NCBI GenBank assembly: GCA_903845065.1
Contig: CAIMWH010000367.1
Coordinates: 1 to 47,058 of the forward strand
Reading direction: 5' to 3'
Origin: an uncultured Rhodospirillales bacterium
Lineage (GTDB): Bacteria; Pseudomonadota; Alphaproteobacteria; Acetobacterales; Acetobacteraceae
DNA length: 47,058 bases
Position 1 is the stretch's first letter. The number at the start of each line of letters is the position of its first letter. Below, one piece after another: positions 41,914 to 47,058 of the stretch. A program made the position numbers and the translations under genes. The notes beneath the pieces are model-generated. The model was not told the origin of the DNA. It saw only the letters and a list, made by a program, of their open reading frames with translations, and ran no database searches.

Positions 41914-42896
41914 CTTGGCATGTAGAACTCGCAGCCCAGCGTGCAGTTCGGCAGGGTCGCGAGCAGATGGGCCGCCGCCGCCAGCGCGATGCCGCCCTCC
42001 CACAGGGTGCCGCCATAGCTCGGCGCGCCGGCCGCCGCGGCGATGGCGTCGATCGCGCGGCCCGCGATCAAACCGCCTGATTTCATCAGCTTGATCGACA
42101 CCGCGTCCGCGAACCCCTCACGCACCGCGCGCAGCATTTCCTCGGGCGAGGTCACGCTCTCATCGGCCAGCACCGGGGCATCGAGCGCGGCCGCCAGCAT
42201 CGCCAGCGTTGCCTCCTGCCCGCGCGGGACGGGCTGTTCGATGAAGGTGGGCGCGAATGCCTCGACGTCGCGCAGCTTGCGCAGCGCATCGTAGGGCGCC
42301 AGGCCCTGGTTGTAGTCGACGCGCAGATCGAGCCCCGGCAGGCCCTCGCGCAGCACCGTCAGGCGCCGCAGGTCCTCGGCGTGGTCAAGGAAGCCGGTCT
42401 TGATCTTCAGGATGCGGTGGCCCTGCGCGAACATCTCGCGGGCGCGGCCCATATCGGCATCGAAATCCGGATCGGCGATGGAGAACGAAAGCGGGATACT
42501 GTCCCGCACCAAGCCGCCGAACAGCTCGGACACCGGCGCGCCGAGGCGCTTGCCGGCGATGTCCCAAAGCGCCATCTCGATCGCCGCCTTGGCATCGGAA
42601 TGCCCGGCCAGCGCGCCGGCGCAATCCGCCATCCGCGCGCCGATCCGTCGCGCATCCGTGCCCACGAGACCGGGCAGCAACACATGGCGCAGCGCGGCCA
42701 GCGCGGTTTCCGCCGTGTTGCCGAAGGGCGCCCAGGGGGCCGCCTCGCCCCACCCGGTCAGCCCATCCGCGGTTTGCAGGCGCAGGATCACCCGGCCCAC
42801 GCTGCGTTTGACATGGCCAGAGCCATGCGAACGCGCGCTGCGGATCGGGCTATCGATCAGCCACGCCGAAAATCCTGTGACAAGGTCAGCCATCAT
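41778..42896 (-). CDS. enolase-superfamily enzyme, muconate-lactonizing (MLE) type
   Basis: A 372-residue TIM-barrel enzyme. MLE-subgroup catalytic Lys pair: Lys164/Lys166 (KIK) and Lys269 (KLMKSGG), with metal ligands Asp194 (VDYNQ), Glu220 (EQP) and Asp245 (ADES). It thus differs from the mandelate-racemase-type gene at 27136. Members cycloisomerise muconates or epimerise dipeptides or N-acyl amino acids; the neighbouring N-carbamoylase-type enzyme and amino-acid receptor-like protein make an amino-acid derivative possible, which is inference. ATG 42896; end overlaps the TPR gene by 136 bases. Confidence 0.9.
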   Translation of the reverse strand: MMADLVTGFSAWLIDSPIRSARSHGSGHVKRSVGRVILRLQTADGLTGWGEAAPWAPFGNTAETALAALRHVLLPGLVGTDARRIGARMADCAGALAGHSDAKAAIEMALWDIAGKRLGAPVSELFGGLVRDSIPLSFSIADPDFDADMGRAREMFAQGHRILKIKTGFLDHAEDLRRLTVLREGLPGLDLRVDYNQGLAPYDALRKLRDVEAFAPTFIEQPVPRGQEATLAMLAAALDAPVLADESVTSPEEMLRAVREGFADAVSIKLMKSGGLIAGRAIDAIAAAAGAPSYGGTLWEGGIALAAAAHLLATLPNCTLGCEFYMPSYALVRDIVPDVLRAGGGVVQVPSGAGLGVEVDMDVLRSQAVESF

Positions 42897-42947
42897 CGGA
42901 ATATCCCCCTGGTTGCGCAGAGGAACGCCGCCTCCCCGGTGGGCCGG

Positions 42948-43388
42948 TCAGCGCGCCCGCACGGCCTCAAGGAAGGTCGCGATCGCCGGCACCCTGACGG
43001 GCTTGGCGGCAGTATGAACCATGGTCAGCCCATGCGCACGTCCCAGCGTCTGGCCGATGCGCAACCAATCATCGCCGTGGCCGGTCACCAACAGCACGGG
43101 CAAAGTGGGGTCAAAGCGGGCGATCTCGCGCAGGGCCTCGTAGCCGTCCTGCCCGGGCATCATCACATCGCAGATCACGCAATCCGGGCGGTGCAGTTCC
43201 AGCATGGTGAACATGCCCTCGCCCTCATCGCCGAGCACCGCCTCGAACCCGAGGGAACGGCAGATTTCCGCCATCGTCGCGGCGACGTCCTTGCGGTCGT
43301 CAACCACCAGCACGATCGGGGTCTGTTTCGCTGCCGCGGGCTCCACTTCAATCCTGCTTCCGAATAATGCCGTCAGATCATGCCGCAA
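42948..43388 (-). CDS. stand-alone response regulator receiver protein
   Basis: A 146-residue single receiver domain with a short N-terminal extension. Acidic pair Asp30/Asp31, phosphoacceptor Asp74 (CDVMMPGQDG), Thr102 switch (LLVTGHG) and Lys129 (AAKPVR) are all present. No output domain, so it works by protein contact, as in CheY or Spo0F. No histidine kinase is nearby. It lies between the pentapeptide-repeat gene (74 bases upstream) and the MLE-type gene (51 bases downstream); an AT-rich stretch (43430-43460) upstream probably holds its promoter. Confidence 0.88.
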   Translation of the reverse strand: MRHDLTALFGSRIEVEPAAAKQTPIVLVVDDRKDVAATMAEICRSLGFEAVLGDEGEGMFTMLELHRPDCVICDVMMPGQDGYEALREIARFDPTLPVLLVTGHGDDWLRIGQTLGRAHGLTMVHTAAKPVRVPAIATFLEAVRAR

Positions 43389-43462
43389 CGCCGATCAGTT
43401 CGCCAGTGCGAAGCTGCCCAAATCGGCGAGACAAATGTTATCAATTGTTAGACTATTCCCAG

Positions 43463-44758
43463 CTATGTTACCGCCGCGATCTGGGGCCCCGCCGCGGCGG
43501 GATCGAGGCAGGTGTCGCTGAGGTCAGCGCCATCGAGCAGGGCGCCGGTGAGGTCAGCGCCTTCAAGTTCGGCGCGCGACATGCGTGCCCGCAGCAGCAC
43601 CGCCTCCACCATCCGGGCGCCGCCCATGCGGGCGCGGGACAGGTTGGTGGGCCATTCATGGGCGCCGCGGATCAGCATCGGTCCCATTTGCGCCCGGCTG
43701 AGATCGGCCTCGTGCAGCGCAGTGCGTTCCAGGCTGGCGCCGCGCAGATCGGCCGCGACGAACCGCGCGCCGCGTGCATCCGCCGCCCCGATATCGGCCA
43801 TGATCAGCATCGCGCCGGACAAATCGGCGCCGCGCAGATCGGCGAGCGCCAGCACGGCGGCCGACAGGTTCAGGCCGCGCAGATCGGCCTGACGCAAATC
43901 CACCCCGGTGAGATCCGCCCGCGCGCCGCGCCGCCCGTCACTGTCGATCCACAGGCGGTGCTGGCGCAGCACGGTGGCGACGTCGCGCCCGAGTTCCTCG
44001 ATCGAGCGGGTGCGGACGGCGCCCGAGAGATTGGCCCGCTCTATCCGCGCATCGTCCAGCAGCGCGCCGAGCAGCGAGGCGTCGGTCAGGTTGGCGTCAA
44101 CCAGGTTGGCGCGCTGCAAATTCGCCGCCTCGAACTGGACGCCCTGCATGTTGGCGGCGGCGAAATTCGCCCCGGCGAGGTTGCAGCCAGTTAAATCCGC
44201 GCCGGCCAGATCGGCGCCCGAGAAATTGCTGCCGCTGAGATCGGCATCGCGCAGATCGGCCCGGCCGAGATTGGCCCGCTTGCCCTTCGCCCCGTTGAGC
44301 CGGCTGCCCATCAACTGCGCGGCGATGGCGGTGGTTTCGCTGGTTTCCCGCGCGGCCACGAGGTCTCCGCTGGCCTGGGAGAACAGGGCGCCCTCGCGCA
44401 GATCGATCCCGCGCAGGTCGGCCTTGCGGATGCGCGCGCCGCCCAGGCGGGCACCGCGCAAATCCGCCCGCGCCAGTTTGCCGCCATCGATCAGCGCCTC
44501 CCGCAGATCCGCCCCGAACAGGATCGCCTCGGTGAGGTCAGCCCCGGTAAGGTCCGCGCCACGCAGGCTGGCGCCAGTGAAATCGGCGCCGGCCAGCATG
44601 CGGCCGGGCAGCTTGATGCCGGCAAGGTCGCGGAACTTCAGCGATGCGCGCACCCCGCCGGTGCGGTTTGCCGCGAACTCCGCATGGGCGCGCAATATCT
44701 CCACCAGAAGCTGCGCATACGGCGCCGGCCGCAAACTCCCCGTCTCGCCATCCGCCAT
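43463..44758 (-). CDS. pentapeptide-repeat protein
   Basis: A 431-residue protein almost entirely of A(D/N)LxX pentapeptide repeats, expected to form a right-handed quadrilateral beta-helix. Three repeat blocks (about 55-125, 160-245 and 275-420) are separated by short helical linkers. Two related non-repeat segments precede repeats: LVEILRAHAEFAANRTGGVRA near residue 18, and VLRQHRLWIDSDGRRGARA near 265. This HxxW/F plus GxRA arrangement recurs in pentapeptide proteins of this group. No signal peptide or membrane helix, so probably cytosolic. Function unknown; relation to gyrase-protecting pentapeptide proteins is not shown. Confidence 0.88.
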   Translation of the reverse strand: MADGETGSLRPAPYAQLLVEILRAHAEFAANRTGGVRASLKFRDLAGIKLPGRMLAGADFTGASLRGADLTGADLTEAILFGADLREALIDGGKLARADLRGARLGGARIRKADLRGIDLREGALFSQASGDLVAARETSETTAIAAQLMGSRLNGAKGKRANLGRADLRDADLSGSNFSGADLAGADLTGCNLAGANFAAANMQGVQFEAANLQRANLVDANLTDASLLGALLDDARIERANLSGAVRTRSIEELGRDVATVLRQHRLWIDSDGRRGARADLTGVDLRQADLRGLNLSAAVLALADLRGADLSGAMLIMADIGAADARGARFVAADLRGASLERTALHEADLSRAQMGPMLIRGAHEWPTNLSRARMGGARMVEAVLLRARMSRAELEGADLTGALLDGADLSDTCLDPAAAGPQIAAVT

Positions 44759-44812
44759 GCGTACCCCCGATCACGCCGAGGATGCCGCCGTATCCATGAA
44801 GAAACCGGAAAC

Positions 44813-45538
44813 CTAGGCCGCCGGCGCCACCGACAGGCCGCGCACGCCGTGTTTCGCGATCAGCCCCGCCACCAACCCCGACGCCTTGGCCTCCTCGACG
44901 AAGACATGCAGGAAGGCCGCCGCCGCCGTGTTCGCCCGTGCGGTGCCGATGGCTTGCTGCACGGCGGTGAACTGGCCATCCAGGATGCGCGAACCGGGCA
45001 GGCTTTCGGCATCCGTGAGCAGACGCGGCCGCAAGCCGGCCAGCACGTCCAGCCCTTCGGCGACGAATTGCTGGTAGGCGCCGTCCAAACTGTCCGACCG
45101 CAGCACGGTGGCGTGATGGATATTGCGGGCGAGCCACAAATCATACGCCGCCCGCGCGGTGACCGCGATGCGCACGCCGGGGCGATCGACCTCGGCGAGG
45201 GAGGTGATGGGCGAGCGGGCGGGCACCAGGTAGGTTGCCTCGATTTCGGCGTAGGCTGCGGTAAAGGCGATCTTTTCGGCCCGCTGCGGCTCGGCGCCGA
45301 TCAGCGCGATATCCCATTTGTCCTGCCCCACGTCATCCGCGAGGTCACCCGGGCGGGCATACGGCACGTACTGCACCGGGACGCCGATCCGCTCCGCAAT
45401 GGCGCGGGCCATGTCGGGGGAGACCCCCTCGGGGTCACCCGACGCCGACCGACCGGTGACCAGCAGGAAGTTCCCCATGTTGGTGCCGGCCCGCAGCACG
45501 CCGGTGGGCGCCAGTTGGGCGCGGATTTCATCGTTCAT
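44813..45538 (-). CDS. family-3 solute-binding-like protein without signal peptide
   Basis: A 241-residue amino-acid-receptor-like (SBP_bac_3) domain: LAPTGVLRAGTNMGNFLLV, PEGVSPDMARAIAERIGV, WDIALIGAEPQRAEKIAFTAAY and a final LVAGLIAKHGVRGLSV. ATG 45538 precedes the conserved start; the frame extends to 45595 but that segment is not hydrophobic, so there is no signal peptide. Either a cytosolic binding or enzyme protein (some relatives are dehydratases), or a receptor that lost its leader. No permease or ATPase is nearby. First of four minus-strand genes (with pentapeptide, response regulator, MLE type) and divergent from the M20 hydrolase. Confidence 0.82.
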   Translation of the reverse strand: MNDEIRAQLAPTGVLRAGTNMGNFLLVTGRSASGDPEGVSPDMARAIAERIGVPVQYVPYARPGDLADDVGQDKWDIALIGAEPQRAEKIAFTAAYAEIEATYLVPARSPITSLAEVDRPGVRIAVTARAAYDLWLARNIHHATVLRSDSLDGAYQQFVAEGLDVLAGLRPRLLTDAESLPGSRILDGQFTAVQQAIGTARANTAAAAFLHVFVEEAKASGLVAGLIAKHGVRGLSVAPAA

Positions 45539-45680
45539 GGCGCAGGTTCCTTCACCGCTTTGCCCCACCTTCGCCATGCCCGCCGTGGTGCGCAAGCCCC
45601 ATCCATCTTCGCGCCGCCGCGTTGTTCCGCTGGGCTTTCTTACGGTCTAGAACGACAGGGCAAAGCCGGAGAAGACCGCC

Positions 45681-46934
45681 ATGACGACCAACATCCCCCT
45701 CAACGGCGCCCGCCTGTGGGACAGCCTGATGCACATCGCCCGCATCGGCGGCACCGCGAAGGGCGGCTGCAATCGCCAGACCCTGACCGGCCTCGACGGC
45801 GAGGCCCGCCACCTCTTCCAGTCCTGGGGCGAGGCCGTCGGGCTTACCCTCGCGGTCGACCGCGTCGGCAACATGGTGTTCACCCGCCCAGGCCGTGATC
45901 CGTCGCGCAAGCCGATCGCCATCGGCAGCCACCTCGATACCCAGCCCACCGGCGGCAAGTTCGACGGCATCCTCGGCGTGCTCGCCGGCCTCGAACTCAT
46001 GCGCGCCCTACATGAAGCCGGCGCCGAGACCGAGGCGCCGCTTGTGCTCATCAACTGGACCAACGAAGAAGGCGCCCGCTTCTCGCCGCCCATGATGGGC
46101 AGCGGCGTGGCGATGGGCATCTTCACCGAGGCCGAAATCCTCGCCAAGCAGGACGCCGAGGGCCATGTGTTCGGCACCGAACTCGCCCGCATCGGCTGGC
46201 AAGGCACCGCCGACCCCGCCACGCTGCAAAACCTCGGCGCCTACTTCGAACTCCACATCGAACAAGGCCCGCAACTGGAAGACGAAGGGCTCGAACTCGG
46301 CGTGGTCACCCAGGCGCTGGCGCAAAGCTGGTACGAAGTCACCGTCGAAGGCGCCGAAGCCCATGGCGGCAGCCGCATGGCCGGGCGGCGTGATGCCATG
46401 ATGGGCGCGGCCCCCCTCATCGCCGCCATCGAAAACATCGCGCTTACCGCCCTCGCCCCCAACGGTGAACCAGGCCGCGCCACCGTCGGCTGCCTCACCG
46501 TCCATCCCGCCAGCCGCAACGTGGCGCCTGGGCGCGTGTGGTTCAGCATCGATACCCGCCACGCCGATCCCGAGCGGCTCGCCTGGATGGGCCGCGAAAT
46601 CAAGGCGCAAGCCGCCGCCATCGCCGCCGAACGCCACCTCGCCATCAACGTGATGGACTTCTGGCACTCCCCCATGGTGCCCTTCGACACCACACTCGCC
46701 GAACACCTGCGCGCCGCCGCCCGCGCCCGTGGCTACAAATTCAAGGATATGCCCACCGCCATCGGACACGACGCCGTCTATGTCGCCGGCAAACTCCCCA
46801 CCGTCATGCTGTTCTGCCCCTGCCACGGCGGCATCAGCCACAACGAGGCCGAAAGCATCACCCCCGAATGGGCCACTGCCGGCCTCACCGTCCTCGCCGA
46901 CGCCGTCCTGGCGGCGGCGGGCCGGGTGGCGTAG
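45681..46934 (+). CDS. M20 family N-carbamoyl-amino-acid/allantoate-type amidohydrolase
   Basis: A 417-residue zinc or manganese hydrolase of the AmaB/HyuC/AllC group, cutting N-carbamoyl or ureido amide bonds in the cytosol. Metal ligands fit the family: His84 (GSHLDTQ), Asp95 (KFDGILGV), Glu129/130 (NEEGARF), His192 (ELHIEQGP) and His387 (CHGGISHNEAESI). The dimer-insertion domain lies at about 210-325. ATG 45681 has GGAGAAG upstream. Divergent from the family-3 receptor-like gene, with 142 bases between. Substrate may be an N-carbamoyl-L-amino acid, ureidoglycine or allantoate type; sequence alone does not decide. Confidence 0.92.
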   Translation: MTTNIPLNGARLWDSLMHIARIGGTAKGGCNRQTLTGLDGEARHLFQSWGEAVGLTLAVDRVGNMVFTRPGRDPSRKPIAIGSHLDTQPTGGKFDGILGVLAGLELMRALHEAGAETEAPLVLINWTNEEGARFSPPMMGSGVAMGIFTEAEILAKQDAEGHVFGTELARIGWQGTADPATLQNLGAYFELHIEQGPQLEDEGLELGVVTQALAQSWYEVTVEGAEAHGGSRMAGRRDAMMGAAPLIAAIENIALTALAPNGEPGRATVGCLTVHPASRNVAPGRVWFSIDTRHADPERLAWMGREIKAQAAAIAAERHLAINVMDFWHSPMVPFDTTLAEHLRAAARARGYKFKDMPTAIGHDAVYVAGKLPTVMLFCPCHGGISHNEAESITPEWATAGLTVLADAVLAAAGRVA

Positions 46935-46950
46935 CGGGGGAAGGAAGGCA

Positions 46951-46990
46951 AGGGCTCTGCCCTGGACCCGCAAAGGGGCTCGCCCCTTTG
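46951..46990. repeat. GC-rich double-stem intergenic repeat
   Basis: AGGGC-TCT-GCCCT (46951-46963) is followed by a perfect 9-bp stem CAAAGGGGC (46971-46979), TC, GCCCCTTTG (46982-46990), shortly after the hydrolase stop. From general knowledge, similar GGGGCTCTGCCCC / AAAGGGGC-GCCCCTTT stem modules are dispersed in Acetobacteraceae intergenic regions. Could serve as a terminator of the hydrolase gene. Confidence 0.55.
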
Positions 46991-47016
46991 ATCCCGCTAC
47001 TTTAAGAGGTTCTGGA

Positions 47017-47058
47017 ATGAGAGAGGGGCGCTACTCGGTGGTTTCGACCATCGAGTAG
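47017..47058 (+). CDS. possible 13-residue peptide coinciding with a TTCG hairpin
   Basis: AAGAGG (47004-47009) lies 7 bases before ATG 47017, which reads MREGRYSVVSTIE and stops with TAG at 47056-47058. Its second half is a 12-bp stem (47031-47042 with 47047-47058, one G-T pair) around a TTCG loop, so the sequence may instead be a terminator, or the end of a minus-strand gene entering from the right. Function unknown. Confidence 0.25.
   Translation: MREGRYSVVSTIE

Noticed and set aside
43434-43462. AT-rich near-palindrome TATCAATTGTTA
   Set aside because: Only 10 of 12 positions are symmetric and it probably belongs to the response-regulator promoter; too weak to call an operator.
1-47058. 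CRISPR array, tRNA, rRNA, prophage or anti-phage system
   Set aside because: No regularly spaced repeats, tRNA-like cloverleaf, rRNA sequence, integrase, transposase or known defence domain was found on reading both strands.

Overview
The window is very GC-rich, gene-dense bacterial DNA, most likely from an alphaproteobacterium of the Rhodospirillales/Acetobacteraceae type. Three things support this: a CarD - FdxA ferredoxin - S4 protein - Suv3-like helicase block, an HpnG hopanoid phosphorylase, and the GC-rich stem repeat near the right end. I see no rRNA, tRNA, CRISPR array, transposase or phage gene.

Left part (about 0.1-9.6 kb): housekeeping genes. carD, fdxA, an Hsp15-like S4 protein and a large RNA/DNA helicase lie on the minus strand. 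The helicase reading frame is broken by one extra base in a run of six G (plus strand). Divergent from it are htpG, an M17 aminopeptidase, a small MarR regulator and hpnG.

Central part (about 9.7-39.2 kb): an accessory uptake-and-catabolism region with five ABC importers. (1) 9.7-15.0 kb is a complete peptide/nickel-type importer (solute-binding protein, two permeases, two ATPases). (2) 15.1-23.3 kb has a MarR regulator divergent from a polyamine-type importer, which is translationally coupled to an HpPgdA-like CE4 deacetylase/imidase, two SDR dehydrogenases and an amidase. This reads as an uptake-plus-degradation operon for an amide- or imide-containing compound. (3) 23.3-30.0 kb on the minus strand is FadR-type regulator - amidohydrolase - mandelate racemase-type enzyme - peptide-type solute-binding protein and two permeases - VOC protein. 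(4) 30.1-34.0 kb is a sugar-type (CUT1) solute-binding protein, two permeases and an aldo/keto reductase. (5) 34.4-38.2 kb is a second CUT1 solute-binding protein and two permeases with an overlapping GntR regulator, followed by a LacI regulator. Importers 3-5 have no ATPase gene beside them.

Right part (about 39.2-47.1 kb): two small cupin-fold proteins, a TPR/glycosyltransferase-like protein that overlaps convergently with a muconate-lactonizing-type enzyme, a stand-alone response regulator, a pentapeptide-repeat protein, a family-3 solute-binding protein without a signal peptide, and an M20 N-carbamoyl-amino-acid/allantoate-type amidohydrolase.

The most unusual non-coding signal is a 202-bp inverted-repeat element flanked by 15-bp direct repeats (34011-34241), lying between the two sugar-importer operons. 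A perfect 16-bp operator-like palindrome follows it at 34257-34272. I found no clearly new defence or mobile system. The best candidate for undescribed biology is the polyamine-importer/CE4/SDR/amidase operon.
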